From positions 25,463 to 89,462 of the forward strand of contig JADGCV010000015.1 of the NCBI GenBank assembly GCA_015228815.1: a stretch of 64,000 nucleotides of DNA, written 5' to 3'. Made by a program: the position numbers and the translations under genes. The DNA comes from Magnetococcales bacterium (lineage in GTDB: Bacteria > Pseudomonadota > Magnetococcia > Magnetococcales > UBA8363). The notes beneath the pieces are model-generated. The model was not told the DNA's origin. It did no database searches and saw nothing but the letters and a program-made list of their open reading frames with translations. Positions 33,003 to 44,287 of this stretch are shown here, piece by piece (within the stretch, counting starts at the first letter, position 1; each line of letters starts with the position of its first letter).

Positions 33003-33999
33003 CCAACCTTCCTGGCGCCCGTCCGCCACCCCGGACACCTTGCGGCATCGCGCCCGGGCCCTTCGCCGGGTACGGGCTTTCTTTGCCCGGCGCCGGGTCA
33101 TGGAGGTCACGACCCCCGTCTGGCTTCCGGCGGCGGCGCCCGAAAGGCATCAGACCCCCCCCTCTTGTTCGGGGGGGTTTCTGCAAACCTCTCCGGAAAC
33201 ATGCATGAAACGGCTGGTCGCAGCCGGTTCGGGGGCCATTTATCAGATCGGTCCCGCCTTTCGCGCCGGAGAATCGGGCCGGCTGCATCATCCCGAATTC
33301 ACCATGCTCGAATGGTATCGCCCCCAGTGGCGGCTGGAACAATTGATGGAGGAGGTCATCGATCTTCTCCGGCTGTTTTTTCCGGCTGCCAGCCTCGCGA
33401 CCATGACCTTTCAGGAAGCCTTTCTTCGCCATGCGGGCGTCGATCCCTTCTTTACCTCCGTGACGGACATGGCACAACGAACATCGGTGCCCCATTCCCT
33501 GGAATGGACCGAGGCCCATCGTCCTATTCTGGTGGATCAACTCTTTGTCGATCGGTTGGAACCCGCCTTCTCCAATATTGATAACATAATAATCCTCAAG
33601 GATTTTCCATCATGGGAGCCGGGAATGGCCGAACTTGATCCAGGACCACCCATGGTTGCCCGAAGATTTGAAATCATTTATAAAGGCGTGGAAATCGCCA
33701 ATGGGTACCAGGAGTTGCGTGATCCTGTCGCGCAAAGGGAGCGTTTTGTCGCGGCCAATCGGTATCGCGTTGAAAATGGCATGCCACCATTGCCGCTCGA
33801 TGAACGCTTTCTGGAGGCCTTGCGCGATGGATTTCCGCCGTGTGCCGGGGTGGCTTTGGGGCTGGACCGTCTGTTGATGCTCGCATTCGGTCTGGATTCG
33901 ATCGGCGATGTCCTTTCTTTTCGGGAGTTTGCTGACGAAACCATTGGCCGGGAAGAGGTCGTCCCCTTCCCGGCGAAGCATTGTGTCATGGTGTCATGA
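32980..33999 (+). CDS. epmA: EF-P lysine aminoacylase (lysyl-tRNA synthetase-like)
   Basis: Attaches (R)-beta-lysine to EF-P. About 339 residues of a class II LysRS catalytic core without the anticodon domain: SWRPSATPDTLRHRARALRRVRAFF starts the conserved part, EVTTP and YQIGPAFRAGESGRLHHPEFTMLEWY form motifs 1 and 2, and GVALGLDRLLMLAFG is motif 3. ATG 32980 lies 23 bases inside the efp gene and gives only 11 residues before homology; it is the best in-frame start, although a TTG or other start closer to homology cannot be excluded. The overlap suggests coupling to efp. Confidence 0.93.
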   Translation: MSNAPRGDQPSWRPSATPDTLRHRARALRRVRAFFARRRVMEVTTPVWLPAAAPERHQTPPSCSGGFLQTSPETCMKRLVAAGSGAIYQIGPAFRAGESGRLHHPEFTMLEWYRPQWRLEQLMEEVIDLLRLFFPAASLATMTFQEAFLRHAGVDPFFTSVTDMAQRTSVPHSLEWTEAHRPILVDQLFVDRLEPAFSNIDNIIILKDFPSWEPGMAELDPGPPMVARRFEIIYKGVEIANGYQELRDPVAQRERFVAANRYRVENGMPPLPLDERFLEALRDGFPPCAGVALGLDRLLMLAFGLDSIGDVLSFREFADETIGREEVVPFPAKHCVMVS

Positions 34000-34063
34000 C
34001 AAGATCCTGATTCGTGATGACCGCGGCTGACCTTCGAATCGAGGAGGCCCAGGGCGTCGAATG

Positions 34064-34459
34064 CTATTGGTTCCTGGCACCGTCCGAGGTCTCCTGGCTG
34101 TCGGCGCCGGATGTACTTTCGGTCGGGGCCGTACCTCCCCGCCAGGTTCCGGGACCACCCCAATAACCCGGGCCGCCACCCCAATAGCCGGGATACCCGC
34201 CACCCCAATAGCCGGGATAGCCACCGTAGTATCCGGGGTATCCGCCATAATATCCTGGATAGCCTCCATAATAGCCGGGATACCCTCCCCACGGACCGCC
34301 ACCCCATGGACCACCGCCCCACGGACCACCACCCCACGGACCGTCATCGTCCCACGGCATGTTCCAGGGTCCCCACCAGGCTTGGGCGCTGGTGCCCGCC
34401 AAAAGGAGCCCCGCTCCGATGGATGCGGCCAGTGCCATGGCTTTGAATGTTTGTTTCAT
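34064..34459 (-). CDS. secreted Gly/Tyr/Trp/Pro-rich repeat protein, sulfur-globule-protein-like
   Basis: A 131-residue precursor with a clear signal peptide (MKQTFKAMALAASIGAGLLLAGTSAQA, cleavage after AQA near 27). The mature part is low complexity: about four PWGGG units, then about four YPGYYGG units and related YPGYWGGG, ending in a Ser/Thr-rich tail. This composition is that of the small structural proteins that coat periplasmic sulfur globules in purple and colourless sulfur bacteria, but other glycine-rich envelope proteins look alike. ATG 34459 is preferred over an ATG nine codons earlier because the signal peptide begins there. It follows kdpE in the same direction with a 123-base gap. 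Confidence 0.7.
   Translation of the reverse strand: MKQTFKAMALAASIGAGLLLAGTSAQAWWGPWNMPWDDDGPWGGGPWGGGPWGGGPWGGYPGYYGGYPGYYGGYPGYYGGYPGYWGGGYPGYWGGGPGYWGGPGTWRGGTAPTESTSGADSQETSDGARNQ
34165..34350. repeat. in-gene tandem repeats of the Gly-rich protein
   Basis: DNA repeats of about 15 bases (encoding PWGGG) at the right side and about 21 bases (encoding YPGYYGG) to the left are arranged in tandem inside the coding region. Their regular codon phase shows that they encode protein repeats and are not a CRISPR or intergenic satellite. Copy number could vary between strains. Confidence 0.8.
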
Positions 34460-34582
34460 TGTTCCATCTCCCCTTTGATCCTTCATTGGTTGACGCCTGC
34501 CGACATGGATGGCAATAAAATAACGTCAGCCACCCGATGGTTTCAAGAACGATTCGCGTCCGGATCCCCGGCCCGAACAAGG

Positions 34583-35284
34583 TCACGACAAAACCAGCCG
34601 GTACCCCACACCCGATTCGGTCAGAAGGTGTCGTGGTCTGTTGGGGTCCTGTTCCAGTTTCTGGCGCAGATGGGACATGTAGACGCGAAGATAATGAATG
34701 TTCTCGGTGTGTCCCGGACCCCACACCTCCTTGAGCAGGATTCGATGGGTCAGGACCCGCCCGGGATTGGCCAGAAGGATCGACAACAAACGGTATTCGA
34801 TGACCGTCAGGTGGATGGGTTCACCGTTTCGGGCTACCCGGCGTTCCGTCCGATCGATCGTCACTTCTCCCAATTGGACCAGCGGGGTTTCACTGTTCGC
34901 CGCCCGCAACGAACGACGCAACAGCGCCCGAACCCGTGCCAGCAATTCGGGCATGCCGAACGGTTTGGTCAGATAATCGTCCGCACCCGCGTCAAGCGCC
35001 TTGACCTTTTCGGTTTCCTGGGTGCGCGCCGATAGAATCAGGATGGGAAGATGGCTCCAGGAACGGATGTCGCGGATCACTTCGATTCCGTCCAGATCCG
35101 GCAGTCCAAGATCGATGATGACCAGGTCGGGACGGCGGGTGGCGATCTCGATCAGACCGCGTTTTCCGGTTTCCGTTTCCATGACATCGAGGCCTTCCGA
35201 TTCCAGGGCGGACCGGACGAAACGGCGGATCTGGGGTTCATCTTCGATGAAAACGATCTTTTGCGTGGGCGATTCATGATTCAT
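34583..35284 (-). CDS. kdpE: KdpE response regulator
   Basis: A 233-residue OmpR-family regulator that activates kdp transcription. The receiver domain has EDE near 15, the acceptor Asp in VIIDLGLPDLDG and the Lys in DDYLTKPFG; the winged helix has IHLTVIEYRLLSILLANPGRVLTHRILLKEVWG and YLRVYMSHLRQKLE, which are KdpE-typical. ATG 35284 overlaps the kdpD stop by 11 bases. Last gene of the kdp run. Confidence 0.95.
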   Translation of the reverse strand: MNHESPTQKIVFIEDEPQIRRFVRSALESEGLDVMETETGKRGLIEIATRRPDLVIIDLGLPDLDGIEVIRDIRSWSHLPILILSARTQETEKVKALDAGADDYLTKPFGMPELLARVRALLRRSLRAANSETPLVQLGEVTIDRTERRVARNGEPIHLTVIEYRLLSILLANPGRVLTHRILLKEVWGPGHTENIHYLRVYMSHLRQKLEQDPNRPRHLLTESGVGYRLVLS

Positions 35285-37961
35285 CGGGTTCTTCCGGCAA
35301 GACGGGCGGGGTCCCCAACGGCAGGCGCAGGATGAAACGGGCCCCCCCTTCGGGGCGGTTTTCGGCGGCGACCGACCCACCGTGCGCCTCGATGATCGAA
35401 CGAACAATGGTCAGGCCGAGTCCAAAGCCGGTAACGGGCATTTCAATTCTACCCCGGGTAAATTTCTCGAACAACTTGTTTTCCATTCCGGGAGGAAAAC
35501 CGGGGCCGTCATCCTCGATGGTGATTTCCATGAACGGTGCCACGACCTGGGCCCCGATCGTCACAAGACTGCCCGACGGGGTGTGGCGGGCGGCATTTTC
35601 CAGAAGATTGTTGAATACCCGTTCCATCAATCCCGTATCCACCTCGATCAGTGGCAGGTCATCGGGAAGATCGAAATGCAATCTGTGTTTTTCGAGCAAT
35701 CGAGAACACTGCTTCATCGAGATGCCAACGATTTCTTCCAAGGTCTGCCATTCCCACCGCAAGGTTACCTGTCCCATCCGCATGCGTGCCATATCCAGAA
35801 GATTGTTGACCATCATGGTGGTATGGGTCACTTCGTCATGAATGGCCTGGGCCAGACCCAGGTGGGGTTCCCGAAGGTTCGGGGTTGACAGAATCATGGC
35901 CTCGGCCATGCCGGAAATGACGGTCAGGGGCGTTCTCAGATCATGGGATATGGCGGAGAGCAAGGCATTGCGCAACCGTTCCGATTCCATGTTCACTTCG
36001 GCATCGCGGGTCAGGGTGACGTAGTGGATCCGTTCCAGGGCGATGGCGATGAGGGTGGCACTGGTATCGAGCAATTGTTGCTGTTCCGGGGACAGTTCCC
36101 AGGAACTTCCTTCGGGGGTGATGGCAAGAACGCCACACCGATGGGTTGGCGCCTTGAGTGGCAGGTAGAGGGATCGGGTGGCGGGCAGGGTATCGGTTCC
36201 CAATCCGGCGGGTTGCCCATGGTCGAAACTCCACTGGGCGATTCCCGCATCGATCGAGGTCTCCGCGACCGTTTCATCGGCTGGAACCAGTCGGTTCTGG
36301 TTTCCGGGAATGAATGCGGCAACCCCCGCATTGAATCCTTGGCGAAAAAAATTGCGTCCCTGTTCGAGGATCTGTTCCACGGTCAAGGCGCTCGAAAGGT
36401 CCCGTGACAGTTCATAAAGCGCCCGCATTCTCTGTTCCCGTTTACCCGCATGGGCCGCCTGGAATCGCAATCGGGCGGTCAGTTGTCCCACGACCAGGGC
36501 CACGATCAACATGACGGCAAAGGTGACCAGATACTGGACATCGTGAACCACGAACGTGAATCGGGGAGGGACGTAGAAAAAATCGAAACAGGCCACCGAA
36601 AGAAGCGCACTGAGAATCGCGGCCCGTTTGCCCAGGTGAACGGCAGTGAAAACGACCGCCAGGAGAAAGACCATGACAATGTTGGCCCGATCGAGGATGT
36701 CGTGAAGCGGGGCGCTGACCGCCGTCACCAGGGCAACAATCGCCACGGCCCCCCATAAAGGACGCCACCGGGTCGCGGCGGCGCGGAGCATGAACGGGGC
36801 GGCGGGCGGCGGTCGATCCATATCTTCCCGGGCGATCTGGAGTATCTCCAGATCGGGGGCCATGCGTCCCAGTTTTTCGGCGAATCCATGTTGCCAGGGG
36901 AGACGACGAAACCGGTCGCGTCCGACCAGGAGGGTTCCCAGATTGTTCTCGCGGGCATAGTCGATGGTCGCCTCCACCGCATCGGGAGCGGACAGACTGG
37001 CGATGCGCGCCCCAAGATCCTGGGCCAGTTTCAACATGCCCAGAACCCTGGAGCGGGCCTGTTCCGGCAAGGCGTGGATGGAAGGGGTTTCGATGGCGAT
37101 GGCATGCCACGGAGCACCGGTCTGATTGGCGCGACGGGCGGCACGACGGACCAGACGTTCACTGTCGGGGCCGGGACCAACGCAGACCAGAACCGATTCC
37201 CGGGTCGGCCACACCACACGGACCGATTTTTCCCGGCGCCAGGCGCGCACATCGCCGTAGACCCGGTCGGCCGTGCGCCGCAAGGCCAGTTCACGCAGGG
37301 CCAGGAGATTTCCCTTGCGGAAGAAGTGCTCCACCGCCCGTTCCGCCTGTTCCGGAAAGTAAACCTTTCCTTCCCGCATCCGTTGCATGAGATCCTCGGG
37401 AGGCAGGTCCACCAGCACGATTTCGTCCGCCTGGTCGATGACATGATCGGGAACCCGTTCGAGGACCCGGATTCCGGTGATCTGACCGACGACATCATTC
37501 AGGCTTTCCACATGCTGGACGTTGACCGTGGTCAACACATCGATCCCTGCCGCCAGCAGTTCCTCGATGTCCTGCCATCGTTTGGGATGCCGGGATCCCG
37601 GAGCGTTGGAGTGGGCCAGTTCATCCATCAGGATCAGCGCCGGTTTGCGGCCCAGGGCACCGTCCAGATCGAATTCCTCCAGGCGATGCCCTTTGTAGTC
37701 GATGACCCGACGGGGAAGAATCGCCAGATCCTGGATCAGTGCGGACGTTTCCTCCCGCCCGTGGGTTTCCACCACTCCGACCAGAATGTCGATTCCCTGA
37801 TCACGAAAGGCGCGGGCCGCGGTCAGCATGGCGTAGGTTTTGCCAACGCCGGGACAGGCGCCAAAAAAAATCTTGAGTTTTCCCCGTTGTTCCCGGACCC
37901 GTTCATGTTCCAGGCGGGCGAGGAGAACGTCGGGGTCCGGTCGCGAGGTCATGGGGTTCAT
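35274..37961 (-). CDS. kdpD: KdpD osmosensitive potassium sensor histidine kinase
   Basis: An 895-residue sensor kinase. The N-terminal KdpD domain has the atypical Walker A GACPGVGKTYAML, followed by a universal-stress-like domain (about 250-370), a four-helix DUF4118 membrane block (about 400-500), a GAF domain, HisKA with SHDLRTPLTVISGM and an ATPase with GFGLGLTIVRSIIEAHGG. It responds to low potassium and controls KdpE. Start ATG 37961 overlaps the kdpC stop (ATGA); the in-frame ATG three codons on is an alternative. Confidence 0.96.
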   Translation of the reverse strand: MNPMTSRPDPDVLLARLEHERVREQRGKLKIFFGACPGVGKTYAMLTAARAFRDQGIDILVGVVETHGREETSALIQDLAILPRRVIDYKGHRLEEFDLDGALGRKPALILMDELAHSNAPGSRHPKRWQDIEELLAAGIDVLTTVNVQHVESLNDVVGQITGIRVLERVPDHVIDQADEIVLVDLPPEDLMQRMREGKVYFPEQAERAVEHFFRKGNLLALRELALRRTADRVYGDVRAWRREKSVRVVWPTRESVLVCVGPGPDSERLVRRAARRANQTGAPWHAIAIETPSIHALPEQARSRVLGMLKLAQDLGARIASLSAPDAVEATIDYARENNLGTLLVGRDRFRRLPWQHGFAEKLGRMAPDLEILQIAREDMDRPPPAAPFMLRAAATRWRPLWGAVAIVALVTAVSAPLHDILDRANIVMVFLLAVVFTAVHLGKRAAILSALLSVACFDFFYVPPRFTFVVHDVQYLVTFAVMLIVALVVGQLTARLRFQAAHAGKREQRMRALYELSRDLSSALTVEQILEQGRNFFRQGFNAGVAAFIPGNQNRLVPADETVAETSIDAGIAQWSFDHGQPAGLGTDTLPATRSLYLPLKAPTHRCGVLAITPEGSSWELSPEQQQLLDTSATLIAIALERIHYVTLTRDAEVNMESERLRNALLSAISHDLRTPLTVISGMAEAMILSTPNLREPHLGLAQAIHDEVTHTTMMVNNLLDMARMRMGQVTLRWEWQTLEEIVGISMKQCSRLLEKHRLHFDLPDDLPLIEVDTGLMERVFNNLLENAARHTPSGSLVTIGAQVVAPFMEITIEDDGPGFPPGMENKLFEKFTRGRIEMPVTGFGLGLTIVRSIIEAHGGSVAAENRPEGGARFILRLPLGTPPVLPEEPDES

Positions 37962-38536
37962 GGGGTGATTTCCTGGTCCAGAGCCAGGTTGAGGGTGAGC
38001 ACATGGACCCGTGCTTCACCGAGAATGCCGAAGGTTCGCCCTTCGGTGTGCCGGTGAACGAGTTCCCGAACCCGTTCCTCCGGCAGATGGCGTTCCCGGG
38101 CCACCCGTGAAACCTGCCACATGGCCGCGGCGGCGCTGATGTGGGGATCCAGACCGCTTGCGGAGGATGTGACCAGATCGACCGGAATCGGGGTCGATTG
38201 CTGGGGAGACCCTTCCAGGAGCCTGGCCATACGCCCCTGGATGGCCTCCTTCAGGGATGGATTGAGCGGACCCAGGTTGGAACCGCTCGACGCGGCGGCG
38301 TTGTAGGGAACGACCGAGGTGGCGGATGGACGGCTCCAAAAATAACGGGCCTGGGAGAACGATTGCCCCACCCATGTCGATCCGATTGGTTTTTCCTTGA
38401 GGTACAAGAGGCTGCCGTTGGCCTGGGCGGGAAAGATGGCCTGGGCCAGTCCGGTGATCAGTGCCGGGTAGACGCCACCGGTCAACACGGTCATCAGGAG
38501 CAGCATCGACAACGCAGGTTTGAGTTCCTTGAACAT
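37958..38536 (-). CDS. kdpC: potassium-transporting ATPase subunit C
   Basis: A 192-residue single-span protein that stabilises the KdpFABC complex. One N-terminal membrane helix (LSMLLLMTVLTGGVYPALITG), then a periplasmic domain with SGLDPHISAAAAMWQVSRVA, the family signature. ATG 38536 has AAGGAG seven bases upstream, better than the ATG six codons earlier. It follows kdpB by 10 bases and overlaps kdpD by four. Confidence 0.95.
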   Translation of the reverse strand: MFKELKPALSMLLLMTVLTGGVYPALITGLAQAIFPAQANGSLLYLKEKPIGSTWVGQSFSQARYFWSRPSATSVVPYNAAASSGSNLGPLNPSLKEAIQGRMARLLEGSPQQSTPIPVDLVTSSASGLDPHISAAAAMWQVSRVARERHLPEERVRELVHRHTEGRTFGILGEARVHVLTLNLALDQEITP

Positions 38537-38546
38537 GTTCCGCTCC

Positions 38547-40652
<2,106 letters not shown>

Positions 40653-40666
40653 GGGTAGTTCTCCCG

Positions 40667-42475
40667 TTACCTTCCGAGAATCATGACGACGTGTTCCACG
40701 ATGGGTCCCAGAGCCAGTGCCGGCAGAAACGTCAGGGCGCCGACGATGATCACGGTACCGGTCAGCACCGCCACGAACAGGGGGGTGTGGGTCGGCAGGG
40801 TTCCGCCGGAGGGGGGGACGGTCTTTTTGGCCGCCAACGAACCGGCGATGGCCAGTACCGGAATGATTACCCAGTACCGCGCCAGAAGCATGGCGACTCC
40901 CAGCATGACATTGTAGAAAGGCGTGTTGGCCGAGAGTCCGGCGAAGGCGCTGCCATTGTTGTTTCCCGCCGAGGAAAAGGCGTAGAGAATCTCCGAGAAT
41001 CCATGGATTTCGGGGTTGGCGATTCCCGCCCGTCCCGCGTCGGTCACCACGGCGACAGCCGTTCCCAGCAACACCGCCAGACAGGGGACAAGAATGGCCA
41101 CTGAAGCCATTTTGATTTCAAAGGCCTCGACTTTTTTCCCCAGGTATTCAGGCGTCCGACCGATCATCAGTCCCGACACGAAAACCGCCACGAGGGCGAA
41201 GACGATCATGCCATACAAGCCCGATCCAACCCCCCCGAAGACCACTTCTCCCAACTGCATCAACGACATGGGGACCAATCCACCCAGAGGGGTGAAGGAG
41301 TCGTGCATCGCATTGACCGATCCATTGGAGGCCGCCGTGGTCGCGGTGGCCCAAAGGCTTGAATTGACGATACCGAAACGGACTTCCTTGCCCTCCATGT
41401 TTCCTCCAGGGTTGTCGTCCGTTGCCTGGGTTGCGAGTCCCAGTTTGTCGAACATCGGGTTTCCCGATTGTTCCGACCCGACGCACACCGCAAGGAGTGC
41501 CACGAAGATGATGGTCATGGTCGCAAGCAGTGCCTTTCCTTGTCGCATGTCGCCGACAAAACGGCCAAAGGTGAGACAAAATGCGGCTGGGATCAAGAGG
41601 ATGGCAAGCATTTCGAGAAGGTTGGACAGTGGCGTGGGATTTTCCAGAGGGTGTGCTGAATTGACGTTGAAAAAGCCGCCGCCATTGGTTCCCAATTGCT
41701 TGATGGCAATCTGGGAAGCGGCTGGTCCCATGGCGATCCATTGTCGGGTTTCCGTCTTTTGTTCCATGACCGGTTGTCCCTGGGCATCCATGACTGGCTG
41801 ACCATCGGGTCCCAGGGCCTGTTGTTCGTAGGTCACCGGTTCCAAACGTTCCACCGCCTGGTAGGGAAGAAAATTTTGGACAACCCCTTGGCTTACGAGA
41901 AGAAGCGACAGGACCAGGCTCAGAGGAAGAAGAATGTACAAGACCGACCGGGTCAGATCGACCCAGAAATTGCCGATGCCGTGGGCCTCCTTTTGAGAAA
42001 ACCCGCGCATCAGGGCGGCAAGGACCGCCATTCCCGTCGCTGCCGAGAGAAAATTCTGCACCGTCAGACCGGCCATTTGGGTCAGATAGGAAAGAGTCGT
42101 CTCGCCGCTGTAGCCCTGCCAGTTGGTGTTGCTGACGAAACTGACGGCGGTGTTGAAGGCGGAATCGGCGCTGACATCGGTCAATGCCTGGGGATTGAAC
42201 GGCAGGATGGACTGAAATCGTTGCAGCCCATGCACGGTCAACAATCCAAGCAGGTTGAATGCGAGGAGACTGGCGGCGTAGCGCGGCCAGGACTGGCTTT
42301 CGTCGGCCCGGACGCCGCACAGGCGATAGACGATCCGTTCGAAAGCGGCGACCCAACCCAGGAAGGATGGCAGGTGGCCTTGGTAGATCCTGGCCATGTA
42401 GGCCCCCAGAGGCCAGGCCAGTCCCAGCAACACCGCCAGGTAAAACACAATCTGAAAAACACCGTTTGCGGTCAT
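40667..42475 (-). CDS. kdpA: potassium-transporting ATPase subunit A
   Basis: The 602-residue channel-like subunit that binds and conducts K+, related to Trk/Ktr transporters. The four pore-loop regions are recognisable, including [34 protein letters not shown] and [14 protein letters not shown]. Ten or so helices are seen. Its ATG overlaps the kdpF stop by four bases. It contains an insert with Gln/Met-rich sequence near 215-240 ([20 protein letters not shown]), as seen in many proteobacterial KdpA. Confidence 0.96.
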   Translation of the reverse strand: MTANGVFQIVFYLAVLLGLAWPLGAYMARIYQGHLPSFLGWVAAFERIVYRLCGVRADESQSWPRYAASLLAFNLLGLLTVHGLQRFQSILPFNPQALTDVSADSAFNTAVSFVSNTNWQGYSGETTLSYLTQMAGLTVQNFLSAATGMAVLAALMRGFSQKEAHGIGNFWVDLTRSVLYILLPLSLVLSLLLVSQGVVQNFLPYQAVERLEPVTYEQQALGPDGQPVMDAQGQPVMEQKTETRQWIAMGPAASQIAIKQLGTNGGGFFNVNSAHPLENPTPLSNLLEMLAILLIPAAFCLTFGRFVGDMRQGKALLATMTIIFVALLAVCVGSEQSGNPMFDKLGLATQATDDNPGGNMEGKEVRFGIVNSSLWATATTAASNGSVNAMHDSFTPLGGLVPMSLMQLGEVVFGGVGSGLYGMIVFALVAVFVSGLMIGRTPEYLGKKVEAFEIKMASVAILVPCLAVLLGTAVAVVTDAGRAGIANPEIHGFSEILYAFSSAGNNNGSAFAGLSANTPFYNVMLGVAMLLARYWVIIPVLAIAGSLAAKKTVPPSGGTLPTHTPLFVAVLTGTVIIVGALTFLPALALGPIVEHVVMILGR

Positions 42476-42564
42476 GAGAATTTCTCCGGAAAAAACAGGG
42501 CGATCACCAGGTAGACGAACACGGCGATGGCCAACATGAGTCCAAGAAAATAAACAGGATTCAT
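42472..42564 (-). CDS. kdpF: potassium-transporting ATPase small subunit F
   Basis: A 30-residue single-helix protein, read directly from the minus strand: it begins MNPVYFLGLMLAIAVFVYLV and ends in [10 protein letters not shown]. The terminal FPEKF is the KdpF signature. It stabilises the KdpABC complex. GAGGAG precedes the second of two adjacent ATG codons by six bases, so that ATG is used. The TGA overlaps the kdpA ATG (ATGA). It is often missed because of its size. Confidence 0.9.
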   Translation of the reverse strand: MNPVYFLGLMLAIAVFVYLVIALFFPEKFS

Positions 42565-42653
42565 CATCGTCTCCTCAATTTTTCAATGTGTATCGGAAGT
42601 GTTGCCGAACCCCAGAAAAAAACAAGCGCCAGAAGCAGGAAGATCAGGTCCAT
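42564..42653 (-). CDS. 29-residue membrane peptide at the head of the kdp operon
   Basis: A small ORF starting with MDLIFLLLALVFFWGSA and ending in a basic tail (EKLRRR). GGGAG lies seven bases before its ATG, a good ribosome site, and its TGA overlaps the kdpF start region (the sequence CGATGATG serves as stop and starts). The predicted single helix and its position directly before kdpF resemble small unnamed ORFs I recall from other kdp operons; a role as an extra accessory peptide or leader is inference. Confidence 0.6.
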   Translation of the reverse strand: MDLIFLLLALVFFWGSATLPIHIEKLRRR

Positions 42654-42934
42654 CGTTTTATCTCCCATCAGGAATGGATCGATGGGGTCATGATGGACAA
42701 TGGCGGATCAAAACGGGGTACATTGTTGGCCGTGGAAAATAAAAAAAAGGTCAATTCTGGATGGGGAGCGGACCTAACGACAGCACGATGATCGATTTCC
42801 CGGTTGACCATTGATGGGGGGATGGTTATGGTTCCGAATGCTGGTTTCCGATAACTGGCATGTGTTTTCATTCATGAATGGGACGGTGATTTTCCGTCGT
42901 GGACCTGACATTCAATCGTGAGAAATAAATCTTC
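42654..42934. other. divergent intergenic region between kdp and xseA
   Basis: 281 bases with no gene seen. It must contain the kdp promoter with the KdpE site and probably that of xseA, but no convincing -35/-10 or direct repeat could be fixed by eye. Confidence 0.4.
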
Positions 42935-44287
42935 GTGGAAGCAGTGAACCCCCATTGGAACGACATTCTGACGGTCACCGGGCTCAACGAAGCGATTCGC
43001 GAATTGTTGGAGGATCGTTTTGCCTTTGTCCGGGTTCGGGGCGAGATTTCCGATTGCCATGAGCCGGCCTCGGGACATGTCTATTTTGCCCTGATCGACG
43101 GCCAGTCGCGGGTGCGTTGCGTTGTTTGGCGCGGGACCCGCAAACGACTTGCCCAGCCGGCGCAAAACGGGCTGAAGGTGGTGGTCACCGGTCGTCTGGC
43201 CCTCTATCCGCCACGAGGAGAATATCAACTCGTCGTCGAATCGATGCAGGGGGACGGTCAGGGAGAGGCCCGGGCCCGTTTGTTGGCGTTGCATGCACGA
43301 CTTGCGGCGGAAGGGCTGTTCGCTCCGGAACGAAAGAGGCCCGTGCCGTTTTTTCCGGGCGCCATCGGAATCGTGACCTCGGCCACCGGCGCCGCATTGC
43401 AGGATGTCATACGCATCCTTTCCGATCGCGGTCCGGGTTATCACCTGATCCTCGCCCCGGCCCGGGTCCAGGGGGAGGGGGCGGCGGAAGAGATCGTCGG
43501 CGCCCTTGGACGGCTGATTCGGGATGGGCGGGCGGATGTGATCATCTGTGGCCGAGGTGGCGGAAGCGCCGAGGACCTGGCGGTTTTCAACGATGAACGG
43601 GTGGTTCGGGCGATCGCGGCTTCACCCGTTCCCGTGATCAGCGCCGTCGGGCATGAAATCGATCTGACCCTGACCGATATGGTTGCCGATCTTCGCGCCC
43701 CAACCCCTTCGGCGGCGGCCCTTCTGGTGATACCGGAAAAGGCGGTTCTCGAAGAAAGAATCCGCATCCTTTCCCGAGGGTTGCGGCAGGGTCTTCTGCG
43801 CCTCGTCACCTCCCGGAACGAACGACTGGATCGTTTGACCTCCCGCCTGCTTCATCCACGACGTCGCATCGAACAATACCGCTTCCAGTGCGATGCCCTG
43901 GAGGAACGCCTGCGTCATGCCGCCGGACTGCTGCTGCAACGACGACGACCGCTCCTCCATGGGCTGCGGCAACGGCTTGATCCGTGGCCCTGGGGGCGGG
44001 GATTGCCTCCGTACCGGCTGCGGATCGAACAAGCCCGCAAACGCCTCGCACAGGAACTGCAACGAACCATTCAACGCAAGGCGGACGCCTTGACCGCCCT
44101 CGATGCTCGTCTGCACGGGGTCTCGCCTTTGGCCATCCTGCAACGGGGATACGCCATTGTTTATGACGAAACCGGTAAAATCCGACAACGGATCGGCGCC
44201 ATTCGTCCCGGCGATTCCGTGGTCATCCGTCTGGCGGACGGTTTCCTGGATGCCACCATCACACAGACGAGGAAACATTCCTCATGA
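42935..44287 (+). CDS. xseA: exodeoxyribonuclease VII large subunit
   Basis: A 450-residue nuclease subunit that degrades single-stranded DNA with XseB. N-terminal OB-fold (LTVTGLNEAIRELLEDRFAFVRVRGEISDC), the catalytic domain with GIVTSATGAALQDVIRIL, DVIICGRGGGSAEDL and SAVGHEIDLTLTDMVADLRAPTPSAAA, then a long coiled-coil region and a short C-terminal domain (LQRGYAIV). The GTG start at 42935 fits the family. Its stop overlaps the next ATG by four bases. xseB is 1 kb downstream. Confidence 0.95.
   Translation: MEAVNPHWNDILTVTGLNEAIRELLEDRFAFVRVRGEISDCHEPASGHVYFALIDGQSRVRCVVWRGTRKRLAQPAQNGLKVVVTGRLALYPPRGEYQLVVESMQGDGQGEARARLLALHARLAAEGLFAPERKRPVPFFPGAIGIVTSATGAALQDVIRILSDRGPGYHLILAPARVQGEGAAEEIVGALGRLIRDGRADVIICGRGGGSAEDLAVFNDERVVRAIAASPVPVISAVGHEIDLTLTDMVADLRAPTPSAAALLVIPEKAVLEERIRILSRGLRQGLLRLVTSRNERLDRLTSRLLHPRRRIEQYRFQCDALEERLRHAAGLLLQRRRPLLHGLRQRLDPWPWGRGLPPYRLRIEQARKRLAQELQRTIQRKADALTALDARLHGVSPLAILQRGYAIVYDETGKIRQRIGAIRPGDSVVIRLADGFLDATITQTRKHSS

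Noticed and set aside
34165..34350. Regular tandem repeats that look like a CRISPR array
   Set aside because: Units are 15-21 bases without unique spacers and are in phase with the Gly/Tyr/Trp-rich coding sequence.
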